Source: Bemisia tabaci (Eukaryota > Arthropoda > Insecta > Hemiptera > Aleyrodidae). Taken from it: a stretch of DNA of 64,000 nt. The notes beneath the pieces were generated by a model, which was not told the origin of the DNA, ran no database searches, and worked only from the letters and a program-made list of their open reading frames with translations. Each line of letters begins with the position of its first letter. The stretch's first letter is position 1. The stretch spans positions 79,335,345 through 79,399,344 of the forward strand of contig NC_092794.1 in the NCBI RefSeq assembly GCF_918797505.1. Direction: 5' to 3'. This document shows positions 10,026 to 22,560 of this stretch, piece after piece. Made by a program: the position numbers and the translations under genes.

Positions 10026-11894
10026 GAAGCAACCACGTACTTAATTAACATTTACATTTAAATGTTTTTTCAAGTTAATATTAATTCCTGATAGTCGAAT
10101 GAAGGAAGTTTTCTCCCGTTAGGACAAAAGTTGCAATGTCGCCGTTTATCATTGCATTATAGGAGAGAAAAAGTAGCAGCCAGAAGTATGAGTCATGAGC
10201 GACCATCCTCAGCATCCATTCCTTCTTTTCAAAGATTTTTTGTCATCACTTATCAGAGATGCAAAATGAAATTTAACATGATATGAAAGTTCACAGATTT
10301 CTAAGGAGGAGTGTACACCACTCGTAAAATTATCTTAAAATAAAATTAAGAGTTTGACTCTCATTTTGTTAAATATTGAGATTTTACTGATTCTACGCAT
10401 TCCACGGCCTACTGAGCCTATTGCAGAAGTTCCACTTTCATGAAATTTTACCTTATATGAAATTGCATGCAATTATGCATCTCTGTTCATCATGGAGCCC
10501 ATTCAGCAGGCTATCAAGACTGAGGCTGCTTTAAAAATGTAAATGGTGCAAGCAAGAAAGGGGTTGGGCCTCTAGGAGGAACATACCTTTTCAAATTAAA
10601 ATTTATCACAAGGGTGAAAATTCTCACACATTAGGCAAATAGGGATTGTCCCCTCCCCCTTATTCAGTGAGAGTACTAAAATTTTTCTGGGACAATTTTG
10701 GTCAATTTCACTGTGAAGTGTGAGTGTCAGCAGCGCCCAACTCCCTCCTCGCAGGCACAAGACTTCTCCAGTCAGATTCCCCGGGTCCAGCTGAAATAGC
10801 ACAGCTACATTTAATCATTTAATCTAATCTTTCAAATCTACGTTTAGTTGTACGTTTATGGTAGACTTCAGACTTCGGTACTTGTCTGTTACGCATTTGC
10901 AAACATTTGTTTTTTTTTTTGTAACTGTCTTCAAAACACCAGCGCCATTGTCCGGTGGATTTTCCATCAGAGTCTACACACTTAGACTCATCACTGACCA
11001 ATTTCTCTGGAATATCTAGCATAAATGGTTAAAATGTAGATTTCACTTTGCAGATAAAGTAGCTGGGGGCCTAAGAAAAAAATTTTCACTTATATTAACT
11101 TCTGTTAGGAGTCAATTGCCTGCATTAATTCGGGTTTAAGATCTTTACAAATCGAATATTATTGTAAGATTTCACGAGAGAACGCATTGTACATTCAGCC
11201 TAACTGGCTGCTGACCTTAAAAGAAGCATGTGGACTTTAGGTCTGGCTGTGTTATGAGAGGCTGCGCAACAGAATCAAATGATTCTCTTGAGATAAATTC
11301 CTTCCCTCTAAACTAGAAAAGCCATTGATTCAGCTTTGTTCTGACCCCAACACGAGTAAAACAATCAGCTCAACAGGCAGCAAGCGTCATGAGATATTTA
11401 GGCATTTATCCTCTCTGTTATTTGCACTTGGTCTGGAAAATACTGAAATAATGGTTTATACTGCTGAGAGCAATGGAATTTGTTGGATGTTCGATGTCTT
11501 TTGCAAATATTGACACATTACGGCAAGAGGCCGGTGTTACCTCTGATGCATCAACGAAGAGGTATCACAAACAACTCCGAAGTTAAAAGTTACAAAATCA
11601 AGCAGCGCTACTACATTTAAATTTGAGAATACTACATATTCATACCAATTAATCAGAAACGTTTGGTGACTTTTATACGTAAATTCTGGTGGAAAACCCA
11701 CTTCATGAAGACATTAGAACAATGAACAAGTGGAGTGAAACAGTTGCAAAAATTAAACAAATACTTACGTTCGCGTAATGGTGAGCTTCGTTTATTGAGG
11801 CTAAAATGGAACGACTGAAACGATTTAAATTAAATTAATTTGGAGTTATTATACTATAATTGACCAGCACACGATGCTTAGGCATGCGACCGTG
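10026..11894. other. Interior of the inverted repeat pair; no firm gene
   Basis: Two minus-strand frames at 11022-10819 and 10802-10596 follow acceptor-like TAG and TTTCAG sites. Neither product resembles HIRA or a transposase family that I recognise. This is a place where a missing HIRA exon could lie, because the first of them is phase-compatible with the exon ending at 25712, but residue similarity is too weak to call it. Confidence 0.3.
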
Positions 11895-11902
11895 CGAGAA
11901 GG

Positions 11903-12335
11903 TAGAGTACCTTTATAGACAGAGTATGGCCATTTCTGTTCCGGTTTTTCATTGGTCGCGAGCGAATAGGCTGACACGATGCTCTTAGGGCCGTAAATAA
12001 ACAAACAAGATGACCGTTATCAGCAAGCAAGATTGAGGTTATGCACATCTTACATCCTCCTGTGATGAAGGTAAAAGGCAATTTAACAATGTTTTCATGT
12101 GTTTTTCGTGTGCTATTCGTAGATAGGCTCGTTTAAATTGTTACTGCCGCATAATTGAAATTTTTGTCAAATTTAGCTTCTCATCGATGTTACGGTGAGC
12201 CGCCATCTTGTTTGTTTATTTACGGCCCTAAGAGCATCATGAAGCCTAAAAACTCGTTGACCAATCAAAAAGCGGAACAGTTTTCCTGTAGTAAAAAGAT
12301 ACGAATGGCCATACTCTGTCTATAAAGGTACTCTA
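11903..12335. mobile_element. hAT-type MITE, 433 bp
   Basis: The terminal inverted repeats begin TAGAGTACCTTTATAGACAG, and CGAGAAGG is repeated exactly on both sides (11895-11902 and 12336-12343). These ends differ from those of the 9262-9646 copy by only a few bases, so the two are members of one family. No coding capacity is visible. Confidence 0.9.
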
Positions 12336-12349
12336 CGAGAAGGTGGTAA

Positions 12350-12505
12350 TGATAATTTCGTAAACAAATATGGCGGCGGTCGGTCACAACGTTGAGAGTG
12401 CCGAACCCCCGAAAACGCACCGCCGCGGTGGAGATTAGAGGTAAACCGCCGAATTCCAACGGTTGACCGTCCAAGTCGCCAGTCGGCAAAACCCACAAGG
12501 CTTCA
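12350..12505. repeat. Right copy of the inverted repeat pair (partner 9815-10025)
   Basis: Reverse complement of the left segment, including CGCCGAATTCCAACGGTTGA and CCGTCCAAGTCGCCAGTCGG. It starts immediately beyond the target duplication of the hAT MITE at 11903-12335, so that MITE inserted at or near the inner edge of this arm. Confidence 0.6.
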
Positions 12506-12577
12506 GCCCAATTTTTCTCAAGTGTCAACTGCTTCTAGACTGAGGTGTAAGCTACTGTGCAGCTAAATTCTTGGTTT

Positions 12578-12766
12578 CAAAGAGCTTAATGCAAAAACGG
12601 TTTTTTTTTCCCCCCCCCCCCCCCCCTCTGGAATTTCTTCAGACTTTGTCTATTGGTTACTCATACTTGAGCGCTTCTCTTCCCAAATTTTCAGACCCTC
12701 AAAAAATTTTGGGGGGAGCTGGGGGGGGGGGCGAAAAAAGCCGTTTTTGCATCAAGCTCTTTTGCA
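12578..12766. mobile_element. Small foldback MITE with C/G homopolymer arms
   Basis: The ends read AAAGAGCTTAATGCAAAAACG and, inverted, CCGTTTTTGCATCAAGCTCTTT. Long C runs follow the left end and G runs precede the right end. The middle word TCCCAAATTTTCAGACCC and the terminal word match the nested foldback at 1407-2766, so this is a short relative of that family. No clear target duplication was found. Confidence 0.65.
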
Positions 12767-13179
12767 TTAACAATGCACAAAGGCGGTTTGTTAGTTGTCT
12801 TGAGTTCAACTTGGTATGAGAAAGGGTGTTCAAACAAATCATTGACGGTCAGCTCCATTGAAAAGACATAAGCCTCTAATAAAAGCGTGGTTACAAAGCA
12901 TACCTGTCTGTTCGGTTGATTGGCTTTTAAAACTGATGAACGAGGCAACTGCTGGTTTTCACCACCTCAAATGACTATGATTGATCGCTACCTGTAAGAG
13001 TCTCCTTATCGTTACTACTTCTTGACGAAACTGCTTTAGTAGCTTATCAGAAATTGAATAGACAGCCCTGAGGGTGTCTTTGGACCCCTAGGGGTACCTA
13101 TGTATAAAACCAGATATTCTCATGATGGAGAGAAAAAGCTCATTGAAATACAATTTTCTTAATAAAGTTCTCATGTTAG

Positions 13180-13273
13180 AAACAGCACTGATTGAAACAA
13201 ATCCAGAAGACCTGGACAAGTACTGGAAACACTTTGCAGGTCCAGTTAAACATAGAACGGGAGAAATGATAAC
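13180..13273 (+). CDS. Possible host exon, unrecognised protein
   Basis: The plus strand has a frame reading ETALIETNPEDLDKYWKHF then AGPVKHRTGEMI. It is followed by a strong donor (GTAAGTATG) at 13274 and preceded by a GTTCTCATGTTAG acceptor-like site. If the ATG at 13173 were used instead, this would be a first coding exon. Composition is protein-like and unlike the surrounding AT-rich repeats, but I do not recognise the family. It lies antisense in a HIRA intron. No partner exon was identified. It could be a nested gene, a retained fragment of another gene or a chance frame. Confidence 0.35.
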
Positions 13274-14874
13274 GTAAGTATGAGGAAATATAAGGTCATA
13301 GTTACATTAAAGCAAAGCTAAAACATTAGATTTTAAAGGAGCGTAGACAGAAAGATGTAATACTGATCATAAAAGAATTTAGAGACAGCCAATATTCGTT
13401 TTCATCATTGCATGTTCTTCATTACCTATCCTGCAAGACAAGCTTCAATGTAAGAACCTTCTATAACACATTTTTGCGAGAATCCATTCGAGAAAAGTTA
13501 ATTTTTTGGTACTTAACGCGCATAGCACTGCTAGAGTGGTGACCACAGAGTTCGCTTGCTGATCCAAGCTCCAAAGGTACAGAAGACTTGGCATGATCTC
13601 AGATTCATGCGTTTATTTTGGGGCTAGAAAGACGATAGCAACAGCTAATAAAAATGAAAAATTGAATATAATGAAAATTGAAAAAAATTGAAGTTTTTGC
13701 AGATAAAAAACTCTGCAATGTAAAGATGCTGTAGGACGAAGACTGCTAAAAATTTAACACTGTGGCAATGGAAAACATGAGTTTAAGAGGTGAAAAATTC
13801 ACTGTTCTCCTCAAACTCTGTTAGAAAATTGGCATCTTGATGCTTCTACTTTTGAATTTTATAATCTTCAGAGGGATCGTAACGAAATTATAAGAAAAAG
13901 GATGGAGCATAATCAGTGCTGAAATCTTTCATGATCCATGTCTCTCCTTTCACAACTTCTAAGAACTTAAATAGAAAATTAATATTTCAACACACTTCTT
14001 TGAAAACATGATCGGAAAAAATACATAGATGGCTGCGCAATAATAAGCAAATAGTGATGAGACTCAAAGGGTTGATCTGGAGTCGAACAAACAGAACATG
14101 AGAGGGGAGATGAATAGACTACTTCAAAGAGGATGAAAAATGAAAATGAGATAATTACTGCATCGCAGCAATCCAAACAATAACTAATAAAAATTCAATC
14201 TAGAAAATAACTCCCGGCAGTCTTTGTATTGAAAACATCAACTGCGCAGGCAAAGTTCATTGCTACATTTCCCTTGCCTTGAGAAGTTATGGTGTTGTAG
14301 CGCATGTAAGGGAAGATTTCGCTCTCCTGTGGCTTTCAGAACTGCCGAAGGATCATTCCTAGTTTGATGAATAGAATTTCGAACCATTGCATCTCTATTA
14401 TTACTGACTAGAAGCCTGTTAACAAAAAGGCAACAATTAATTTCTCAGAAATGTACATGGCCCCAAATTAGGTAAACTCTTACGCTTGGCAATATGTGCA
14501 GTTGTTCAAAAATGTACGAGCAAATATGTGGTCAAACATATTTAGACTGATTTGAAAAACATCAAATTTCAGAGGGAGGAATTGCGAAGTATGCTTAGCC
14601 AAGATGTTAAACAATATATGAGGGCTATTGAGATTACGTCCAAAATTAGTGAAATACATAGCAGCAAGTTGTCATTAAGTACATGATTCATCAAATTTGA
14701 CCGGAATGAACGTACTGGATCCATCTGAATGAAACAAGTTTTTCACATGAGCTCGCATGAATATTCTAGAGCGGTCTATCACATGACGTAGCTACCCAAA
14801 GCCCACAAAACCTGGCAAAGAACTGTTTTATGTGCGACGCTGCCATGCAGAGTGTATTCCCTTTTTTCCTATTG
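13274..14874. other. HIRA intron, no feature resolved
   Basis: About 1.6 kb of AT-rich sequence with only short frames. No inverted ends, tandem repeats or domain-like frames were recognised. Confidence 0.4.
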
Positions 14875-15139
14875 TCCAGTCATTCTAGCTATTTACCTCG
14901 GACAAATTAGCACAAACTTTTCCTTTGGTATATAGGGTCTCTAGGTACCCAATAAGACAGAAAAAAAAGTTTACCAAAAATTTCCACCAGGAAAGTGGTC
15001 AAACCGCAGTTTTTCAAAATGGCGGCTTACGGCGATTTTCAAACGGGACTTACATTCGGATTTACCTTTATAACTAAAAAATAATGCGTCAAACAAAAAA
15101 ATTGCAAAAGATCAGTTTGAGAGATCATAAAAGAGCCTC

Positions 15140-16140
15140 ACCAAGTTTAGCCCCTTTTAATGGATACCCGAGTTGGTCAACGGAACAAGGCTCAAATGAA
15201 AGCTTATAGTAAGGCATACTTCCAGGCAAAGTTTCAACTTGAAGTGACACCTTGTTTAGGCAGTACAGCGTTGCCAATTTTTAATTTTTTATGTGCTACA
15301 ATCAAAGAATTCTGGACTATTGGTCAAGTGCATCATAATTAAACAGAAAGTGCATCGGTCTACAAACTGAATACTACCCTGAGATCGTATGGAAACGCAA
15401 TTAAAGGCCATCGTGATCTTTACGAAGCAGTGTTACCAATTTTTTACTTGTTTTTTGAACATAAAATGAGGGTATTTTCGAGATTTTTGGCGGAAAACGT
15501 ACCTTCATGGGCCATAACTTTGACGAGTGTGGGCTAGAAACATTACCAAATGATAGTAAATGATCGCTACTTATGGAAAAAAATTGAATTCCTAGAGCAA
15601 TGTTGCCAAGTTAATTTTAATTAATTACAAAAGTTAAGAATATAAATAAAACAACTTGCAACACTGCTTCGAAAAGTTCACGATGGCCTTTAATTGCGTT
15701 TCTATACAATCTCAGGGTAGTATTTAGCCTGCAGACCGATGTACAAGTCTGTTTCACTATAATGCACTGGGCTGATAGTCCAGAATTCCTTGATTTTAGC
15801 ACATGAAAATGGAAAATTGGCAACGCCGTACAGCCAAAATGAGGGGCCACTTCAAGTTGAAACTTTGCATGGAAGTTGGCCTTACCAAGAGCTTTCACTT
15901 AAGCCTTGTCTCGTTGACCAACTCGGGTGTACTAGTCTGTTGAACCATGATGATGCAGAATCCCTCGATATAGCACATGAAAATGGAAAATTGGCAACGC
16001 TGTACAGCCTAAACGAGGGGTCACTTCAAGTTGAAACTTTTCCTGGAAGTTTGCCCTATCATAAGCTTTCATTTGAGCCTTGTCCGGTTGACCAACTCGG
16101 GTATCCAAAAAGGGGCTAAAAAACAAACCTTTTTGGCGAG
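15140..16140. repeat. Inverted repeat block with a duplicated right arm
   Basis: The left arm contains ACCCGAGTTGGTCAACGGAA and AAGTTTCAACTTGAAGTGAC. The inverse of these appears twice on the right, near 15780-15930 and again near 15950-16110. The structure is one left arm and two tandem right-arm copies. Repeated 50-60-residue frames in this block are by-products of the duplication. Confidence 0.7.
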
Positions 16141-16867
16141 GCTCTTTTCATTAAGAATCATATACAAAACCTAGGCTTTTATTATTTTTTTTCTTTCCGA
16201 ATTTTACTATTTAAAAACAACCGGCAATATCTGCTGATAATTCACGATTTTTCTTGTTCTTGACCAATTTTAGGTCAAAATAATTAATTTAAGGTTAAAA
16301 ACAACGACACCACTGAAAAGTACGCTAAATATTACATAAGTAAACCCATTCATTTTACCTTTTCATCTTTTATGACCTCATTGTGAGACGAATCATTCAA
16401 AAGCATGAAGTCAATATTTAACAACAAATTCAGCTGTTTTTTCCCGTTTCCAGCGCTTTCGATCAATTATTTCTCGAAAAAAGTATCACTTAAATGTACT
16501 TCTTTGAAAGGTGATAAAATTTGCAAGACGAAAAACACACTGGTTTTTCTTTGAATTTTACAACATGTACCCGAAAAGCGTATTTGAGGGAAGTACGCTA
16601 AAAAATGATTTCTCTAGAAATTGCAGAATTTCAACGATTTTCGGCTTTTTGACAGCTGGAAACTGAGAATACGATTCAGGGATGGTAATAATCGTTTAGA
16701 GCATGAAATTTCCAAAAAATTACATACCTGAAATTACTGTTTCGAATTTTTTAAAGAGAGTTAGATAAGGCGTTAAAGTTGTCTATTGGAAAACCCGGCT
16801 GCTCGGTTTAGAACCACTTTCTTAATATTATACCCAAAGTTTTCAAGTTTAGTCATTTTTGTTTGAA

Positions 16868-19800
16868 GTAAATTTCATGGTACCAATGTAATAGCACATG
16901 AAAGTTAAAAAAAGTTAATGAATAAATTTTTGAAGGTATTTAAGTGTACTTAGAGGCCAATTTTTGCGACGTTAGAAATTTACAAATTGTTTAATAACAA
17001 GGCTTTATCTCAGGTTTTTATGGATTTCCATGGCTGCAAACAATTTTTTCCATCAAACCATGGTAATCATCGAAAAGCTGGTAGATTTTGTGTGATAGAT
17101 AAACCTTTATTTGTATTTTTGGCGTCTCTCATGAAAATGCGGAGGCAATGTTGAAAAAAATTGCAATTTGCCCTAAAACATTTCCCCGCGGTTTTTCTTA
17201 TTTCTTACGTGTTAAAAGGCGTTTTCGAAAAAAACAAGGAGCGAAATGAAAAGTTCATAAAATTTCCTATAATTTAGGGCTACTGAAGTTTGCCGTAAAA
17301 CATTTTTGAGGGGTCTTAGCACTGAATTTCGGTTTAAAAAAAGTTTTAAAAAAAATGATGAAATTAAACTTTTTAGTTATTTTTGAGATTTTATTGCTTT
17401 AATATGAGCTTTAAAGTTAAAATAAATGATGTAACTAAAAAGTACATTAAAGTTTGGTCTAGAAAGATGTGTTCAACATCCTTTTCAGTAATTATATTTG
17501 CCGGTAGGATAATTTTTTCTGGGATCAAAAATGACATTTTTCTGAACAAAGACCGTTTTTAGCTCCATTTTTCTAATTTTTAAGCATTTTAAAAGTGTTT
17601 GATCAAAACACCACTGTAACCACGTGAAAGTACATAAAATTTACAATAAGATAGGGTACCTCGTTTCAAAAATTTCCATAATTATTGGGTTTGACACGGC
17701 TTTATTTAAAATTGTAAAAAATGGCAATATTTACAGAAAGTTGAGTTTCTATGCAAAACACCATCCCTCAAAAGGTCATATCAATACGGCAAATATTCCA
17801 TCAATCGTGAGAAGTTATTTCAATCATTTCTGGAGAGCAAAAATTACTTAACGTAACATAAATAAATAATAGGAGGGGAAACTGACCAACCTCTTCCTCC
17901 CTGCTCTCTACGAAGAACGCAAATGGATATATGACCGCCAGTGCGGAACTAACAGATACTCCATGCATACAAAGTGAAAGCAATTTTCATCGTATTTATG
18001 CATACACTCACGTAAAAATAAACAAATAGGACAGAGCTTGACGAAATCTGTACATTTAAGGGTTTTTACAAATGTTGCGGAATGGGACATCTCACATATG
18101 AGGGAAGTTACGATGCGAGCATAGCCACCGCCGTGAAGCGCTTTACGTGAGGGATTGGGCTGTGTAATAGCGGCAGCTCGGGGAGCGGGTCTTTTTGCAT
18201 CGGAGGAATCAATAGTAAACTAATAACAATTATTATGATAAATTCAATACACCATTGAAGGTTTGGAACTTTTGAGCAGCCAACTCTAGCGTAAGCGCGA
18301 ACAAGAATTATAACGAAAGTACAGATGTCAGCGGGGGGCGGGGTTGTCAACAGGGGAGAGGGGTTTGCACCTATGCTTTACGTGACGTACCGCAGACTTG
18401 TAAGAAATGAAGAGATCTAAGTAAATAAGAAGGAAAATAATAAAAACATTGAAATGTTACTGCCCTCGGCATCTCGTCAGCCGAATATGCGACATTCCGC
18501 ACATTATTTAATATTATTTAGCTTTCAATGGACCGAGCAAAAAATTATTAGATACTTTATTTCATTACCTGGTTTGTATTTCTTAATCTGTTTCAATTAA
18601 ATATTCGACGATACTAAAAAAATTGCATTTTAACACTTGCTTGGAGGACGAGGCGAATAAGTGCTATTTCGAGAAAAACATGTTTGAAGTTGCTAACTAT
18701 TATACACAGCCTTATGGCAGAAAGAGAGTTCAAACTCACATTTCGATGCTTAAGCACTGGATGCTTCCGGTGAATTTTTCACAGACTTCATTTTAAACCT
18801 AGAATTAGTTGAAACCACTAAAGTGTCATTTTTTTTTAAAGTAGGTAGTTTTGTAATTGTACTTGCCATCTTTAATTTTAAAAAATTATAGCCACCACCT
18901 TCTTCCCATGATTCAATCCTCATGATTTCAATTCTGGGTAAATTCGACATCAAATTCAAATTCTCTAGGGCTAAATACAGGGTTATACTAAGTTTCTTGC
19001 AAATCAGTCGATAAACAGGTATCTAACAAATTATTGCCGCCATCTTTTTTCCGTCATCCTGAATTTTGATTCAGACTGAAAGTAACGTCAAATTCGAATT
19101 TCCTAGGTCGATATACTGGGGTACACCAAATTTCATGAAAATCTGCCGACAAATAGGTGTTATAAAGTTTTTTTCTTAGAACCTTTAGCTGCAATAGCTA
19201 GTCCAAACAGTAAACAGATCAGATATACCACCCCTTCCCCCCCGGTCGACCATCCCTCTGAGGTGCTTCTCCCTTTAATATGTACCATGACTATCAAATT
19301 AAGAACAAAATTTAATTCAAAAATAGTCGAATATACGTGAAAAAGGGTCACAATAATCGAAATTCAAGCCAAAATTTACAGTAAGTAAAAAATGTCAAAT
19401 AGACCGTAGGCCAGCAAGGGGTAACCCTCCCCTTCCCCCCCTCCCCCCGGTGGGAATTTTGAAGGTGGTGATTTTCTTGAAGCTCTCGACTAGTAGAATA
19501 AGTTTTTTCTTGTTTATGCGAATTCTATCGTGGCTCAAAATTGCTCAGAATTCCGACTTTTCCGCGAATTTTCCCATTTTTTCTCGAAAAGGCTTGATTT
19601 TAAGGCAAAACTCCAAATAACCTATCTGAAAGCTCGTAAAATTTCGATTTAGAAAAGTTATGTTTGACTTTGGCCATGACCCGCGGCGACCCCAAAATGG
19701 GGGGGGGGGGGGTAGGGCGGCTTAAAATGTCAAAATATCTCAAATTCCCGCGAAAATGACCGTTTCGCCGCGATTTCTCGCCAATAACGCGGAGAAGGTT

Positions 19801-21833
19801 GGTAATATCATGAAATTGTTTATCCCTAAAATGATAGAGCAAAAGATTTTCATTCGAGGTGCGGTCTAACCCCTCGTGGGGGGGGAGGGGGCCCCCAGCA
19901 GTACCCACCCTACGAAAACCGTTAATATTGGCCGCTTCCTTGAAGTAGCGTTATGCGCGAAAATGGGCGGCAAAATGAAAGCAAGTAGCGTTTGTTCTGA
20001 GAGAACATCAATGTGGATTCTTGGAGGAGGTGACAAGGGGAAAGAGGTGCATACTCCTCCCTCCCCCTCCCCCTCCCCCTAAAAACAATCACGAAAAACG
20101 TTCATTAAACGCGAAAATTCCACTTTATAAGACGATTTTCAGAGCTTGTCATTGACATGCTCACACTAACATATTTTAACGAGGGGGGAGGGGGCGGGGG
20201 AGGAGAAGGGTTTATCCTCCCCTCTCCCTCCCACGAAAAATTTAAATAACCGCGAAAATGCCAATCTAAAAGGCGACTTTCAGGACGAGTCATTGTCATG
20301 CACTGTCATACGTTTCTTAGGCTCCCAAGCCAAAATTAAAAAAGGTGGGGGAGCGGTAATTTAAAAACATTACTTATTTTATAATAAGAGTAACGGGGAG
20401 ACCCATGCAGCTGCAGTGAGAGACTTTTAAGATTTGAAGGGATACGTTATTACGCCGTACCTAGTCAGGGAACGTAGAGTAGGGTGGCCCTTATTTTTAA
20501 CTTTTCGGAAATTTAAAGTGCGGAACCCTGCAAATGGTTCCATTTGATTAGGAAATAACGGGAACAAAATAAAAATGGAGAAAAAAAATTTTTAAATGGC
20601 GCCTCAAAGAGCCTAAAGTTGCGAGCGTGGTGTGCGAAGACGCGTTTTCCCGCCATTTCGCGAATTTTTTTCTCCCCTTTTAAGTGTTGTTACGGCGTTG
20701 AAATTTTTAGAGGTGACACATTTTTTAGGGTACTTTACGGAAAAAATAACCCAATTATCCTCGTCTATTTTAAAATGCTCTTTTCTTCCCCTCGAAGTGG
20801 CCACGCCGTGCGATTTCGCCAATTTTCACCAACAATCTCCCCGCACGGTGTGCCTTTTTACAACCTTTAAATTATTGCTACGGCTTTGAAATTTTCTGGA
20901 GTAGCACAGTTTTTAGAGTACTTTACGAGAGAAATAACAAAATTTACCGCGCCACTTTTAAAATGCCCCCTTATCCCCTCCAAAGCTATGCTCTATCATT
21001 TTAGGGATAAACAATTTCATGATATTACCAACCTTCTCCAAGCTTTCAGATTGGTTATTGGGATTTTGCCCTAAAATCAAGCCTTTTCGAGAAAAAATGG
21101 GAAAATTCGTGGAAAAGTCGGAATTCTGAGCAATTTTGGGGGGGCTTACTCCCCTCCCACCACGATAGAATTCACATAAACAAGAAAAAACTTATTCTAC
21201 TAGTCGAGAGCTTCAAGAAAATCACCACCTTCAAAATTCCCACCGGGGGGGAGGGGGGGGGGAGGGTTACCCCTTGCTGGCCCACGGTCTAAAATTTGAC
21301 ACCATTCCATAAAGGCCCTATAAAGATCTTATACCTTAAGTTAAATTTAGATGTAATCTGTGCTCGGAAAAGAAAATTTCATGCTCTTTCCATTGGTGCC
21401 AACATTTTGAGAGATAAAAGTCTGCCAAAGCTGTATCTTAAAAGTTACAAACGAAACTTGAAATTTCAAGAAAATTCTAGCCTTTTTTTAGGTATCTGAT
21501 CTCGTAGCTCGGCACCAACACGTCAAAATTAAAAAAACTAATACATATTTGTAAGCAGAATTGTATACTTCGAAAAAATGACAAGAATAATTTTTTTCAC
21601 TGGATGCACTAGAATCACGCGGGAAAACGCTGATGAAGCCAACAATCAATTTATACGTAATTTCAGACGGCCGCCATTTTCTTATAAGCAATTTTGACTG
21701 TGTTCCCGAGGGGGGCTAATGGTAAACTTTTTTGGGGGGGGCTCAAGACATGTTTTGGAGCGCTTTAAAACACAAGAGAAGTTTGTGCTAATTTGTCCGA
21801 GGTTAGGCCCTTTTTTTGGCTAGAATGACTGGA
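16868..21833 (-). repeat. Copy A of a large inverted duplication (partner 52624-55975)
   Basis: Read on the minus strand, this sequence matches 52624-55975 on the plus strand over most of its length. Shared landmarks are the CAAAATGGCGGCCGTC-like block near the outer end, the TTTGGCAGAC/AGCTGTATCTTA block, the CATTTAATATTATTTAGC region, and GGTACCAATGTAATAGCAC at the far end. Copy A has an additional insert, the foldback at 19401-21290, that copy B lacks. Confidence 0.8.
19401..21290. mobile_element. Foldback element nested in copy A
   Basis: The left arm starts AGACCGTAGGCCAGCAAGGG and the right arm ends with CCTTGCTGGCCCACGGTCT. Arms continue inward through G/C-rich homopolymers, GAAGCTCTCGACTAGTAGAA and AAACAATTTCATGATATTAC words. 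Copy B at 52624-55975 has no such insert between the equivalent flanks, so this element arrived after the two copies separated. No transposase frame was seen. Confidence 0.7.
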
Positions 21834-21839
21834 CTACTA

Positions 21840-22560
21840 GTACAATGCCATGCAAGCCATGATTTGCCTTTTTCTCACCACACACTGACAAACGTTCCAA
21901 AAGACTGAAAGTATTCCTCTGAAGACCAGAAAATCAGCAATATCTTCAAGAAACGACATACCAGTGTTCGTAATAAGCTAACATTTCGTATAGACTCGTT
22001 TATTTTGTTTAGCTGAAGATAAAATCTGGTTAAAATCAAATTTTGCTCACTTTCGGATAATTTCGTCAAACTCACGGCTAGAAATTGAAAAAACTTCTAA
22101 TTTTCATACATCCATCGGACACTTAATGCAGTGATCATCCTTTTTTCAGCTTGAAGATAAGAGAAACAAAGTTGATGTCAACAAATTAAACATGACAAAA
22201 AAACCATTTAAATTATAATATTTAAAGAAAAAAAAATTAAAAGCGAAGTAAAAATTTTCCTAAGGCATGAAAATAATACATTTACCATGAATGGAAGTCC
22301 GATGAATACACATAGGATTGTAAAGTTGATAATACTATCATTGGAACTCCTTTTTCCGAGACTGTACAGTTTCTCAGACTGACTTCACCACCTGAGGAAA
22401 AATTCATATTAATTATAGTTGCCAAAAATTTAAAGTTAAAAAAAATAATTTGAAGAGGAATAGTGAGTAAACTTTGTCTTTGGCGTTGAATTTTATGGAG
22501 GAATAGAACTTCAAACCCTTTTTTCTCAGCTCAAATTTGGTACGACTAGGTACGTTTTTG
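21840..22560. other. Intron sequence without a recognised feature
   Basis: AT-rich, short frames only. No repeat ends or splice-bounded coding segments were recognised between the two neighbouring mobile elements. Confidence 0.4.

Larger units (their letters stand above)
14875..21833. mobile_element. About 7-kb element with CCAGTCATTCTAGC inverted ends
   Basis: The left end reads TCCAGTCATTCTAGC and then CTCGGACAAATTAGCACAAA. The right end is the inverse of both words, separated by a short AAAAAAAGGGCCTAA-like insert. No clear target duplication flanks the ends, so the boundary is moderately sure. The interior holds an inverted-repeat block at 15140-16140 and a foldback at 19401-21290. The part from 16868 to 21833 has an inverted partner at 52624-55975. 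No transposase was recognised; short frames such as the one at 18108-18350 recur in the partner copy but look non-coding. Confidence 0.65.

Noticed and set aside
10596..11022. Missing HIRA exon
   Set aside because: Acceptor-like sites and a compatible phase exist, but residues do not match the family stretch expected there, and the order of the two frames does not fit.
18108..18350. Conserved small protein, because a similar frame exists at 54381-54677
   Set aside because: Both frames lie in copies of one duplicated element, so similarity comes from the duplication; the surrounding non-frame sequence is equally similar.
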